Source of the DNA: Galdieria partita | Lineage: Eukaryota > Rhodophyta > Bangiophyceae > Galdieriales > Galdieriaceae | Length of the DNA: 64,000 nucleotides | Direction: 5' to 3' | Assembly: GCA_025991245.1 (NCBI GenBank) | Contig: BQMJ01000002.1 | Span: forward strand, 299,175 to 363,174 | Part shown: piece after piece, positions 43,882 through 55,050 of the stretch | Layout of the letters: each line of letters opens with the position of its first letter | Numbering within the stretch: the stretch's first letter is position 1 | Notes under the pieces: model-generated | What the model was told of the DNA's origin: nothing | What the model saw: the letters and a program-made list of their open reading frames with translations, nothing else | Database searches by the model: none | Translations under genes and position numbers: made by a program

Positions 43882-45469
43882 AGTAAGTGTTGAAATCGAG
43901 TCAGAAAAATGCGAACGCGAATTTTCCGAGAGAAAGTGAAAATAGTATTTGCCTTTCACAACTATTTCTGTAGAACGAACTTCTTTGTTATTTATATTTC
44001 CAAACAATGATGGAACATATTTCATATTGAAATGTAGCTTTTAAGAAGAAACGTTGCCTAGTTTTTTTTATGTAATGAGCATTATAACTTCTACCCGATT
44101 TATCACAATGGTAGCTTCAGTTTGAAGGTTCCTTTCTTCATAAGCTCTAGAATGGAAAGAGTATATTTGCTATAAAATCAGGAAGAAAGGAAAAGTTCTT
44201 CTCAATCTATTTCATAGAAAATTGGATTGCAATTCATTCTCCCAAAAATACTCCTTATCCACAATGCAACTATACTTCAAACTTTAAATGTCATTCACTA
44301 CTCTATTTTTGTTGTTTTGTTCGATGTGATGTCGACATACATAGCAAATGTAAACAGTTTAATTGTTTCGTAAACATTAGGAAACTTTTCTTTGGGGTGT
44401 CAAGGGAACAAGATAGTGCCACAAGTGGAACATAGCTAAATTTCAACTTTAGCTTGGTTCACTTCTTGTGCAAGTAATTTGGAAGTATATTTTGAAAATA
44501 TCTCATTCAGTTGTTGCTTTTCCTCTATTCTTGCACTATATGACTGTTTTACTAGAGCAGACAAGATTTGAAGTAACGCTTGACAACTCAATTGGTTTCT
44601 CTACTCTTGAAGTGCTCTTAGTTTTTCCAGAATTGTCAGTGGTTGACTGTTGATATTTGGAGCGTAACCCTTTTTGAAATTTTCCAGACTTTCTCAGTTG
44701 TGTATAGCGAGTAATGGAAATTACAGTATATATTTGCCAAGATCAATTCAACGGAACGTTGTCTGCACAGTTACTTGTCATGTGAGTCCTAATGATATAA
44801 TGTCATTGAGAGTTTTCCTCCACAGAATTGACAAGATAGATAGAGCCAATAATTGATGCTCTATCTCTTTACAATTCAATTGTACTCTATGGATTATGAA
44901 ACACTTGATATGTACATAAGCTGATTTAACAGGTGACTAGTTGTCTTTTATCAGCATACTTGCCTTCAAAATGACAACTTATGTGTCGTTGCTAATAGGT
45001 GATTGGTTCTCTTTTGTGATTGATGATTTCTCCTCCAACAATTTCATTAACAAAGATTCGTTCATCTGACAGACTTTAAGAGCTTCCTGAATACTTTCTG
45101 AATGATCGCTTGGCTGAAAAACATGAAGCTGCCAACTCCCCACTTTTCACCTAAGCTTCTCCAAGTTTGAAACAATGTGATTCTATACAACTAGAGATAT
45201 CCAATAAAGACGCTCTTCAAAGCTGTTTACTTGAAGTTGAGGTTGAGTTGATTTCCATCCCAAGTGCTAGCTAAAAATGACTTTGTTTAGGATATGTACA
45301 TCATCTATTATTGCAAACCAATCATCCATCTCAGAGTTTTCGCCTCCACAATTGTTCATCATTAACTTGCCAGTCAAGACAAAAAACATTCAAAAAGTAT
45401 TATTTGTCATAGTCTTTGTCAATCTTAAAGCTCAAAACAACTCTGCTTCCATCAAAGGATAGTCAAGCA
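43882..45469. other. Spacer with a diverged repeat copy and a short NTPase fossil
   Basis: 1.6 kb. About 44590-44850 resembles a stretch at about 53420-53680 (shared TTTCCAGAATT, GGTTGACTGTTGA-like and CATGTGAGTC-like words), indicating a dispersed subtelomeric repeat. At about 45140-45170 on the minus strand, CTTAGGTGAAAAGTGGGGAG nearly equals the start of gene A (SLGEKWGV), a fossil of an A-type N-terminus. No intact gene is seen. Confidence 0.5.
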
Positions 45470-45957
45470 TCATTTTTCTTTTTCCAGTAAAACTCGAAAT
45501 CTTTCAGAAAAGCCTTCACTACAAAGAAACTCAATATAGCTTGGTACTGATAAATTACCTTTGGCCTCCTTAAATGGTAATGGAGTAACATAGACAATAC
45601 TTATGCAGTGTCGCCAATCAATACCTTTGGAATCCAATAAACAAAAATCCACAATCCTTCCAGAATCATCTTCCTCTAACGTGATAGTAAACTCTTCATT
45701 GAAAATCAAACCGATTAAGTTTAGTAACTGAGGCTTATCTGTTACTCTCACTCGTCTCCTCTTCTTATTACGTTTTTGGCCACCTTGGGAACTTGCCATT
45801 GATCCTCGAAGAGATGAAAGGGATGACTGGCTTCAGAGAACGATCGAGTTGGCGGCGAAACTGCAACTCGTACTACTACAATCACTAAATAAATGTTTTG
45901 CTCTCGGCCTACAACCACAGTTTCATAAATTTCTCGTCTTTGCAAGGCACGCGACAT
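45470..45957 (-). pseudogene. N-terminal fossil of A/B-type NTPase joined to a 109-aa unknown ORF
   Basis: From 45957 the minus strand encodes MSRALQRREIYETVVVGREQ, matching the start of gene B (MSSVFQRQDMYDTVVVDREQ). A frameshift follows, after which another frame reads YELQFRRQLDRSLKPVIPF, again as in B, and the Walker A (HLFGSGKT in B) is destroyed (HLFEDQWQ). From 45799 an overlapping open frame of 109 residues (MASSQGGQKRNKKRRRVRV to FRVLLEKEK) shows no similarity to A, B or C. It is basic at the start and then reads like a folded domain (FTITLEEDDSGRIVDFCLLD). Either the ORF is a captured gene fragment or chance. The NTPase part is clearly dead. Confidence 0.65.
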
Positions 45958-46941
45958 AGTCGACTAGGTGAAGAACTACGAGATTGAAAACAGGGTCACG
46001 AAAACTGAAAATAATATCATCTTCTTCGAGTCACCTTGAAAAATAAATTTTTCTTCTATTCATGTAGCTCCAACGCTGCTTCTAAGTGAAAAGACTCGTA
46101 AGTTTGAAAATTTGCTGAAGTATAAGCTCAATCGTTGATGCTGCATAGAAACGCAATTCTCGGAAAGGATATCTTGCTTTGTTTTCAATAAGCCTTGAGT
46201 TTTAGATTCATTAGAAAATACTCTATAAGAAGTCATCACATTTTGGGTGCAAAATGTCTTGCAGAATGCGTTAGATTCTCTTGCATATTCCTAGTTCTTA
46301 TTTTTCATATTAAAGAATGCGTTATGGCTATTACACTTAAAGCCATGTTTCTCATCAATTGCTCGAGCTCCATCTTATTGAATTCATTATCTCCATATAT
46401 TATTGCTTCTCGAATTAGAGAATTTCCCCTATTGTGGACCATTCCTTGAAAATAATTTTATCAACTCATCTAGATGAGAAGCTCACGTTGCCATTCCATT
46501 TCATTCAACTAGAAAAGTTTATCCAATTTTATAACTTTCAAAATGAGGATGTTGGATCTTTATTTTCTAAGAAACAATGAAACTGTTGAAACCAACGGTA
46601 TTGCTCTTCAAGTTGTATATCAACACGAATCTTTTTTAGATCACACTCTTGTGTTTATCGATGAAAAATAAGGCGTGTCAATAGAAAGCGAATCACGAGT
46701 CTGCTGACAAAGGCCTCACGCCAAACTTCTTACAAAGAAATATTTGGCAACACATTTGGCTGCCTCAATCTATCTCGTCTTTTTAGTGTTATACAAATCT
46801 CAAAGTGTTTTAATCATTCATAACGTGCAGTAGACTCATGTTTTTTTAAAACCAAGTTGACCTTTATCAAACTGTCCAATTTCCATTTTAAAATTGGCTA
46901 AACCAAGCATAAAACTGTTCATCTTCCAATAGAATACACAT
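45958..46941. other. Spacer without recognisable genes
   Basis: About 1 kb of A+T-rich sequence between the NTPase fossil and the 3' end of gene C. The small ORF at 46195-46449 is hydrophobic but otherwise unremarkable, and I do not support it as a gene. Confidence 0.35.
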
Positions 46942-49605
46942 TCATTGTTTGTCTTGCTTCTCAAGAAACTCATGTATTCCGTCAATGATCAAGGGAATAT
47001 CGTGCCCTGCTATACCATAGCGCGATAAACGTATACCATTTAAATAAGGAAAAGACTTTGGAGTGAACAAATTCAGTTGACGAGAGTAATATTCAATTAC
47101 AGGAGCCTCAGTAAAACCACAATATTCTCTTAAAAAAGTATTCCAATCAAATGAAGAACTCATAGAACTGGATGCAACATTTTCTTCGCCTCTCACTTGC
47201 ATCACATTCATATCCATCCTTGGATGAGTATTTCTTCTTTCCATCAATCCACTATTCCTTTCAGATTCTTCAAATGGAATACGTCTTAACAAATCAACAA
47301 ACGAATCGCTCAACAAATCATAAAGTGGCTTCAGTTGGTCCAGCCATCCAGGATTGTCTGCAAACACTCTTTCAAGATCTTCACTAGCCTTGCAACCTAA
47401 AAAGGTTCGCAAAGATGTAGTTGAACATACTACAACTTGACAATGAGGAGGTATCCATAACCATTCTTCTCGTATATTCTGTGGTTGTATCTCAGAGTTG
47501 ATAGAACTGTGAACAATATTATTATTATTGTCTTCATAATAAACTCCACTATTCAATATCCAATTCTGATTATTCCTAAATTGTCTGGAAACTTCTTCAG
47601 TATACTTGTCGCTTACAATCAACTGAATGGCTGTTAAATCATTCTGTTCCAATTCAAGCTGTGACGCCACTGGATGTAAAAATTTAGCAACTTCTGACTT
47701 AATCATTGAACGTCCAACACCAGAACTTGACAACTGAAAACATTTCAATGCAGCACCTATCAAATATACTCTCTTCTTGGTGGTTTCAGTCTCCATAGGT
47801 GTTTGCTCTGAAGAAGATTCACCTTGAACAACAAGGAAAGAATTGCCTTTCATATCTGTGACTCGAATAAGAACATCAGGTCCATTGGAGTTTTGTCGAA
47901 TAGGAACAAATATTCCATCTTTTGATAAATACTTTTCAAAAAATGGTTTCCAAGCAGTGATATGGTAAGTTTCTTCGTTAGCACTATGGGTTCCACTCCC
48001 TGTCGAACTAAATGCTGGAACATAATTGGGAATAGGATCCACTTTTAAGCTGCCAATGGTTTCTGCAGATTCTATTGAAATATGTTCGACAAAACTATGT
48101 CGAAATATACTCAATTCTCCAAGTTTGGAACAGAAACACCATCTAACATAAAGAATAAGAGTAAATATAATTTCAAATTTGAAACCACGACTGGAAGGTG
48201 AATCCAATCGACTGATCGATGAAAATAAACTACAAATAAAACGAAAAGGAGGAATATTCCAATATCGCGATTGAATATGCTTTAGTACAATCTTTGGAAA
48301 AACCAACTTGAAAAATGTTTCATAGCTGTCTTCAGCGGGTATCCTGCTTGCTTCGCCTTGTTCATTTCTCGAGCAATTCACATAATAAAAACCAAAATGA
48401 TTGGCAATATCTAAAACATATTCAGGATAACTTCCTGTTCCTAAACCACCAAATAGAGTCTCTCTCTTTGGAATACGAAATTCAAATATACTCGCAAGAA
48501 GCATAGAAGAAAAAACAATCATTGATTTGGGTGTCATACGAGAAAGAGTTACTACGAGAGAAAAATTCGGAGCAATTTTCTCCATTTTCACTTTCATTTC
48601 ATTCTCTGAAAGATCACGAAAACTATTCCAAAGTTCACATTTGTTTCCCAATTCATCTAAAACATGAACAACATAGTAAGGAACACCGCCTGTATAATCA
48701 TACACTTGTTTGAAGAACCAATCGTGTCCTTCAGAATGACTAGGAAATAATACTTTTAGAATAGGTTCATCGTTATAAGTGGTATTTTGTATAAAGTACT
48801 TGATAGTTGCTTCTGAAAAAGGATCCAGCCGAAGAAAATTTAACGTTATTCGGGAAGGCATTGCATCCTCTTCTCTACTAATTATACAGTTCGATCTCCC
48901 CGCAACAATACAAATGACAAAAGGTTGACTTACAACAATTGATAAAACTCTAAAAAAGGCACGGTACACGTTGTGCACTCGACTTGCTCCTTGTGTAACC
49001 ATCAAATCCTTAAACAATGTGAAATTGTATTCTTCTAAAGCTCCAATTTCATCAATAAACAAATATAAATAACGTTTCTTGGTGACTTGCAAGAGTTTCT
49101 GAAACCATTTTTCTGGATTACCAATACAGGAGAGAACTTGAGAAAGTAAATCTGCACCGTTGGGAAACCGGGAAAGAGCTTTCTCACTTATCCACTCCAA
49201 AAGTGTATCTTCAAAACATGTTCCCCTCGGCACATCGAGAAGACTCAACATAACATATAAAGTCTCGTTTAACAGCGCGTGTAGAGCACGTTCTCCTACA
49301 TTTTCTCCCTTTGCAAAGCCAGGAAACTTCTTCCTAGTATCTACATAACGCAAAATACGTTCTTTGTTGATGGAAAGGAACCTTCGGAAGTTCTCCCCAA
49401 ATGCGCTTTTGCCACTCCCATACATTTGGGGAGCATAGCACACATGAGGTCGAGGAGTTTGAGGTATACCTCTTTCATCGAAAACAAAGGAAGATTCAAA
49501 AGCTTCCAAAACTTGTAATATCGCTGATTCTCGGTTGATAAGAGGATATTCTATCCCTGAATAGCGAACACGATTCCTTCCACCCAAACTCGTCATCGTC
49601 GCCAA
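46942..49605 (-). CDS. P-loop NTPase with nuclease-like module and C-terminal SAM-like domain (gene C)
   Basis: Intron-less, 887 residues, starting MATMTSLGGRNRVRYSG. Order: Walker A YAPQMYGSGKSAF (57-69, K66/S67); Walker B YLYLFIDEIGALEE (179-192, D185/E186); sensor-1-like VICIVAGRSN (230-239); YDYTGGVPYYVVHV (302-315); a long helical region; a nuclease-like module with QNSNGPDVLIRV (D577) and VYLIGAALKCFQ (K621), then HPVASQ, and WIPPHCQVVVCSTTSL (717-732); a polar linker (780-815); and a C-terminal ~70-residue segment (818-887) with WNTFLREYCG, FPYLNGIRLSRYGI and AGHDIPLIIDGIHEFLEK, which fits the SAM-domain pattern (helices ending in GI..xGH...I...I). It is distantly related to A and B but keeps their motif order. 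Function unknown; SAM domains usually mediate oligomerisation. Confidence 0.85.
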   Translation of the reverse strand: MATMTSLGGRNRVRYSGIEYPLINRESAILQVLEAFESSFVFDERGIPQTPRPHVCYAPQMYGSGKSAFGENFRRFLSINKERILRYVDTRKKFPGFAKGENVGERALHALLNETLYVMLSLLDVPRGTCFEDTLLEWISEKALSRFPNGADLLSQVLSCIGNPEKWFQKLLQVTKKRYLYLFIDEIGALEEYNFTLFKDLMVTQGASRVHNVYRAFFRVLSIVVSQPFVICIVAGRSNCIISREEDAMPSRITLNFLRLDPFSEATIKYFIQNTTYNDEPILKVLFPSHSEGHDWFFKQVYDYTGGVPYYVVHVLDELGNKCELWNSFRDLSENEMKVKMEKIAPNFSLVVTLSRMTPKSMIVFSSMLLASIFEFRIPKRETLFGGLGTGSYPEYVLDIANHFGFYYVNCSRNEQGEASRIPAEDSYETFFKLVFPKIVLKHIQSRYWNIPPFRFICSLFSSISRLDSPSSRGFKFEIIFTLILYVRWCFCSKLGELSIFRHSFVEHISIESAETIGSLKVDPIPNYVPAFSSTGSGTHSANEETYHITAWKPFFEKYLSKDGIFVPIRQNSNGPDVLIRVTDMKGNSFLVVQGESSSEQTPMETETTKKRVYLIGAALKCFQLSSSGVGRSMIKSEVAKFLHPVASQLELEQNDLTAIQLIVSDKYTEEVSRQFRNNQNWILNSGVYYEDNNNNIVHSSINSEIQPQNIREEWLWIPPHCQVVVCSTTSLRTFLGCKASEDLERVFADNPGWLDQLKPLYDLLSDSFVDLLRRIPFEESERNSGLMERRNTHPRMDMNVMQVRGEENVASSSMSSSFDWNTFLREYCGFTEAPVIEYYSRQLNLFTPKSFPYLNGIRLSRYGIAGHDIPLIIDGIHEFLEKQDKQ

Positions 49606-51600
49606 AAGGAAAATCGGTAATTATGTGTGCTTCAAGAAATTTCTTGATTATAAAAAGATAAATAGCACTAAAATAAACTTGCTTTGGTATTGGAAGAATC
49701 ATAAACTACCACGTATATGTTTTATTTTATGAAATATATTTAGTTTTCACTTTTCAGTTTTATTTAGCACTGTTTGGCTTAAGCTCTTTGTCAATAAAGC
49801 TTTCTAAAATACTTGGCTAACCTTTCTCTAAGAAACTATATGGTTTGTAACTTCCAAAAGATAACCAGCGCACGTCCGTATTGGCTTCTAGCAATGGTTT
49901 TATTGTTGTGGTTGCAGAACTAATGGCTAAGTAGCTTTACTGATACCCTTTTTAAAGTAAGTTTCCTTATAGACTTTTCCTTGTTCGAATTTTAACAAGA
50001 AATCTTTTGAAAATTGCATATAGAAGTTTTTGATTCTTTTTGAGTATTGTCGAAACCGTTTATTCGTTTGGTCTTAGCCTTCAATGAATGGGCTTTAACC
50101 TTGAGTTTTATGTGGCATACAAAGGTACCTTTTCGGTCCCAATTTATGTACTTTGCAGCTCAGAACCACATTGAGAACTGTTGATCCTTATGTTTTGGCC
50201 TCTATGAAGGTATTTAATATGCGTAATATCGTGGAAAACATCCTAGATAATGAGGCTCCTAGTTGTCTTTGAGTTTGAATACTTGTCACTTGTAGATGTC
50301 TTGTGATGTTGTTAAGAATCCTCGTTTTTACTTCAGTCATCGAGGTCCTTATCTACATTCAAAATTGATTCTGTGTTGATTGGATACCCTGCCGGTTTCT
50401 TGTTAGTCAGTTTATGTCTAGTAAAGGTCTGATTTTCCAAATGGAGAGAAGAGACCGCCCTTGAAAACTGGGCTGCGAACTTCAAAAGCTACTCCTGCTC
50501 TGCAAAAAAGCACACTTGGACTCAATTTGATAGTAGAAAAAGTCTTTGTGCCATTTTTGCTTGTTTCCTCATTGCCTTTACCTGAGGATAGCACTTGGAG
50601 TGCAAACGACCAAGAGTTCATCTTTGGTCAATTCAAAGCCCAGAATTGGAAAGAAGAAACGAATGTCTGGAGAAGCTTTGTCAAGCGAGAGGATGTGCTC
50701 CGAATGGAAAGTGGGAGCTCTTTGGAAAGAATTACCGTAACTTTGAACATTCTTTGTTCTACAGATAAGAACAGTGTTAAAGAGGATATTTCTGGAATAG
50801 TAGCATTGTCGACTCCTTTTGACCTGAGATAGTTGTAAATACTTACTTATGGAAAGATTTATTTTATTTATATTGAAAAAAACATAAAAGCAAACTAAAT
50901 AGATCGTTTGATAAATGCCCAAAGTATTTTGAAAACTAAAGCAAAGGAAGAAATATTCGCTACGAGAACAAACCTTGAACACTACGATAAGGTAGACTAG
51001 TGTATGTTGAATTGACAAAGTGTAGAGATCTTGAAAAATATTGTATTCGAAACAAGTTGTCTAGTAAAGGATGAGTGAATGAAATGAAATAAAAAGATTG
51101 TTTCAAAGATATATCAAATTTGATGAATATTCCACATTCCAAAGCTGTTTTGGGAAAAAGTTTGAATCCAAATTTGCCAACACAATTCATTGAGTTTTGT
51201 CAATCACTCAAGTTCTATTTTGTCATTTGGTTCCCTTTATCGATATTCACGATATCTATAGATTGTTTGCAAAGAAATATGCATGGTGAAGGAAAGGGAA
51301 TATAACTCTTTCAATCAGCTACTACTCAAAGAGAATTTCCTGAATTATTCTATTGATTGATGAATTTTGCTCGGAAGATCAAGAATTCTAAAGAAAGTTG
51401 TTGGTTTTTAGGACTTTGTATACTCAAAAGGTAAACATTTAACTGTTATTCTTTCATTCTATTTCATATGTCATTGAAACTCTTCTCGTCTTAAAACTTT
51501 TTTTAGCAAAACTTTGAAGCTTTATCAGTGTGTAAGAGAATATGGAACAGAAAGAGAATACATTCATTTGTATTCCTCGAATAGTGAAAAGTCGCAAAAA
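49606..51600. other. Subtelomeric region, repeat copy 1
   Basis: No convincing gene. About 50100-50460 is the first of three diverged copies of a repeat (others near 52.5-53.0 and 54.6-55.0 kb) sharing TTGTTAGTCAGTTTATG-like, ...GGAGAG...- and CAAGGTCCTT-like words in the same order. The open frame 50461-50832 (123 residues, e.g. WSANDQEFIFGQFKAQNW) starts only at a TTG and has no recognised motif. It could be a relic, so I do not annotate it as a gene. Confidence 0.45.
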
Positions 51601-52439
51601 GTAGCAACAAAAAAAGGCCAAGAGATTGCACAATAGAGATCATCATACTATACAAGGAGAAGCCACTAAGTAACAATCGGATTCAAACTATAGTCCAACT
51701 TTATGTCTAAACACAGAAGGAAGAAAGACAGTAGTAATAGAAAAAACAGGAACAAAAAATCAACTGCTTTCTAATATATGAACAAAAAAGCCTATCTGAC
51801 GAAGAATATCTCAATTCAATTATTCTTAAAAAATAAAAATTGAACAAGAAAGTTATGTCGTAAGAGTACACATTGTGAAGCCGACCAAGTGATTCTAAGT
51901 TGAACCCTTTTGAGCATAGATAACATGAGGCTTAAAAATTTTTAACCAAAACTCAAAGTTCATTTTTTAAGGAATTCAAGAAGACTACCAGTGTAATAGC
52001 CATCATTATCTTCATCATAGCCATTTTAATGTCCATCAACTGGAAATAATATAGTATACTTGGAACTTACAGAAATGATTCAACTCGAATGAACTGGGCA
52101 ATCGACAATTTTAAAAGTTCTTCTGTGTAAAATGGATTCGAAACATCCTTATAAAGAAGAATTGGGTTTCGACTCCAATTTAATTGCCTAAATGGATACA
52201 AATATAGTAGAATTGTAACCATAGACAGATGGGTTTTGAATCACAAGAACAATTCAAGCATAGAAGCAAAGAAGGAGCTACGTATTTACTCAATTCATTT
52301 TGTTGGAGAGTAGCATTATGATTTGTAAAGATTCAAGATTAAGTGAACAAAGTAAAATATTTCCGTTTCAATGCAATGATACTGCCTCAAAGCAAAACGA
52401 TAAGTTTAGACAAAGATGCCTATAGAGTCAAACAGTGGG

Positions 52440-53000
52440 TTCGAACGAGAAACTTTTCAAGACCAAACTTTGCCACCAAAGCCCTGCTAGTATTGGTCGT
52501 AACTGCCAAAGACTTGAAACTTGAGTTCCATAAAGCTTGAAAAATACTTGTCTTTAGTCCAAGTTCATGTTGTACGTACCTCAACCTGGATCCTTGTTGA
52601 AAACTGTTGCTTTTATTTTCTGGTAAGTTTACAGGCGTTTTTACTATGTAGACTACTGTGGAAAAAGTCGGCATAAAGAGTTCTCAATTGTTTTTTAAGT
52701 TTGAATCCCTGCCCATATACAGTCTTGTCGTGTAACTTGGTTTTTCATACTACAAAGTCTTGTGAATTGCTGCTATGAATCCTCTTTTGTGTCACACTCA
52801 TCAAGGTCTTTTGTAGCACTCGAAGTACATTCTGAGTCGATTCTTGTCTTCTTCAAACAACCAGTTCTTTTATTTGTCAGTTTATGACCATTTAGAGTCT
52901 CTTATCTAACTGGGAAGGAGAGAGGAGCGGTTTGCTTGATTGGACGAAGTGATGATGGCAGCTTTCAACCTTCTGTTGACAGACTTGAAGAAATCACCAA
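52440..53000 (+). repeat. Diverged subtelomeric repeat, copy 2
   Basis: Shares with copy 3 the ordered words CCAAAGACTTG/CAACGACTTG, TTGAATCC(C)TG(T/C)CC, TGTAACTTGGTTTTTC and, further right, GTCAGTTT(A)TG, ...CTGGGAAGGAGAG. Similarity is partial (many substitutions and indels), so the copies are old. Limits are approximate. Confidence 0.5.
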
Positions 53001-54559
53001 AGTTGCGATATATGAGCTAGTTGACTGGGAATTAGATAAAGCTTTGTAACTATTTGAGTGCTTCACCAGTTGATATGTTTCCAAAATGCAACAGATATTT
53101 TTCCAACTTTGAGTTTTGGCGTTGCGTTTTAGAATATATTTGGAGAATAGCCAACTTTGAAAGTTTACATGAGAGTATGGTTTAATAGAACTATTGTAGA
53201 TGCGTCTGTGTTTTTTATCAGAGAAACTCTGAGGGAACCAGATTCGAGAGTGAGTCCAGGTAGTAGCTTCATAACGTGTTGAAGTATTCTGGGTACAGTT
53301 GAAGAGTTTATGACTGAGTTGCTTCTTTCTTGCCTCTTTTGCTTTTCTCTGTTGGGTTTACTAGTGTAGGCAATTCTTTGTCTTGGGAAGCTACCTTGAC
53401 AATTTGGTTATGTTTCTCCAACTTTAGAGTGTTCTAGTGTTTCCAGAATTTCTGTGGTAGATTGTTGACTTTTGTGAAACTTAGACTGTTTGAAACTTTG
53501 CTCTGTTCTAAGAGAATGACTGACTACGGGTCTGGGCTGGTGACTGTTAGTGTCAAGGGACAAAACAAGGCAAGGTTTTTGCAACGACACTTACTATGTG
53601 AGTCGTGACGCTCTGCCATTATGGACAGTTTTCATATATAGCTTTTATACAAAATAGAAAGAGTCAACGACTGATTCTTTATTTTCGCAATACAACTATA
53701 CAAAAATAGAATATGCGACACTTGGTCCATGTATTCAAGCGAATTGAGAAACTCGACTGGATTCTTTATCAACATACTTGTAGGCAAAATACAAATTATA
53801 TACCTGTGTCACTTCCAATGTGTACTTAAACGTTTTGTTGATAATTGAAATACTCGACCATAGTGTATAAACTCTGATCTGCACAAGTCTAAAAGGTAGT
53901 TGATACTTGTAGCACAGAATTCACGATCTTTCAAGCTGCAAACAGGTCAGATAGACATTTATCAGCACAAGTGTTCACCCTACTTGACGAAATTTCTCTA
54001 TGACAACTTGGCGACTCCACACCCAATCGTTCCAAGTTGTGGGAAACACGCCCTTCTTCTTGAAAGTGGTGGATTATACTTTCTTGAAATGATTACTATC
54101 GACTAGAGCTGAATGTTCTCCAAATCAATTTGAAACCAGTAAATCTTCAAGGTAAATAACAAAGGTGAGTTTATCTCACTATCAATGGCGGGCTTTACTC
54201 TCAGGGGTATGTCAACGATCATTCTAACACAACGGTTCTCTTCAAATAATGCAACGTTAGAGAATCAATAGTATTCTAGGTAAACCTTTGAGTGGAAGGT
54301 TCCCTTGGAAAGTTTTCACTAGGTACACATGAAACTATATATGGCACTTTTGACGGTACTCAAAGAGCTCTTCAACGTCACTTTGCCCAATCTCTTTTTG
54401 TGATTGTTTTGCTCAACTGTGGCTGTAGTTGCTTTGTTACCACCTGTTTTTGAAGTGGATAAAATTGTTCCTTTTTATGAAAATATAAGTAGTTGAATTT
54501 AGAGGAGAACTTTTTAGTACGAAAAAAACTTTGAAGTTTTATGACTTTGCACTTTTTGA

Positions 54560-55050
54560 AATACCAGCCAAGGCCCGGTTTGGTTTGTTCGTTTCCTGTC
54601 AACGACTTGGCTTGAACCTCAAAGTCACTTTCAAGTTCTTGTCGAATGCAGCGTAGGTACTGCTCGAGAATTTGCTGATCTTTTGTTTTTGGTCTGTTTG
54701 AAGACGTTGATCCTGCGGAGTAGTGGGGAACCAGTCGGCACAAAGGCTCCAAATAGTCTTTGACCTTGAATCCTTGTCCCACTCTAGTCTTCCAATGTAA
54801 CTTGGTTTTTCCAATTGATTTGTACTAGTAATTGTTGTCCTGTGAACAACAGATGAGGACTCTCTCTTGTGGAACAATTACCAAGATCGTTTGTAACGAT
54901 CGGAGTATATTCTGAGATGAGTCTCTTTGGCTCTTCACAAAAACGATTCTTGTCATTGTCAGTTTTTGTCTATTAAGAATCTATTGTCCGAGTGGAGAGG
55001 GGAGGTTGGCTCGTGGCCACTGAACTGCGCAGTTCAACTGTGAGTTGCTG
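54560..55050 (+). repeat. Diverged subtelomeric repeat, copy 3
   Basis: Colinear with 52440-53000 and, in its right half, with about 50250-50460 (e.g. GTCAGTTTTTGTCTATTAAG versus GTCAGTTTATGTCTAGTAAA). The minus-strand frame 54378-54782 (134 residues, GTG start) falls in it. Since the other copies lack that frame, it is not convincing as a gene. Confidence 0.5.

Noticed and set aside
43882-44025. N-terminal extension of NTPase B to 44025
   Set aside because: The extra 48 residues have no counterpart in gene A; ATG 43881 gives colinear proteins of equal length.
50461-50832. 123-residue open frame on the plus strand
   Set aside because: Starts only at TTG, overlaps a repeat and shows no recognised motif; may be a relic, not supported as a gene.
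54378-54782. 134-residue open frame on the minus strand
   Set aside because: GTG start, lies inside repeat copy 3, and the other copies lack the frame.
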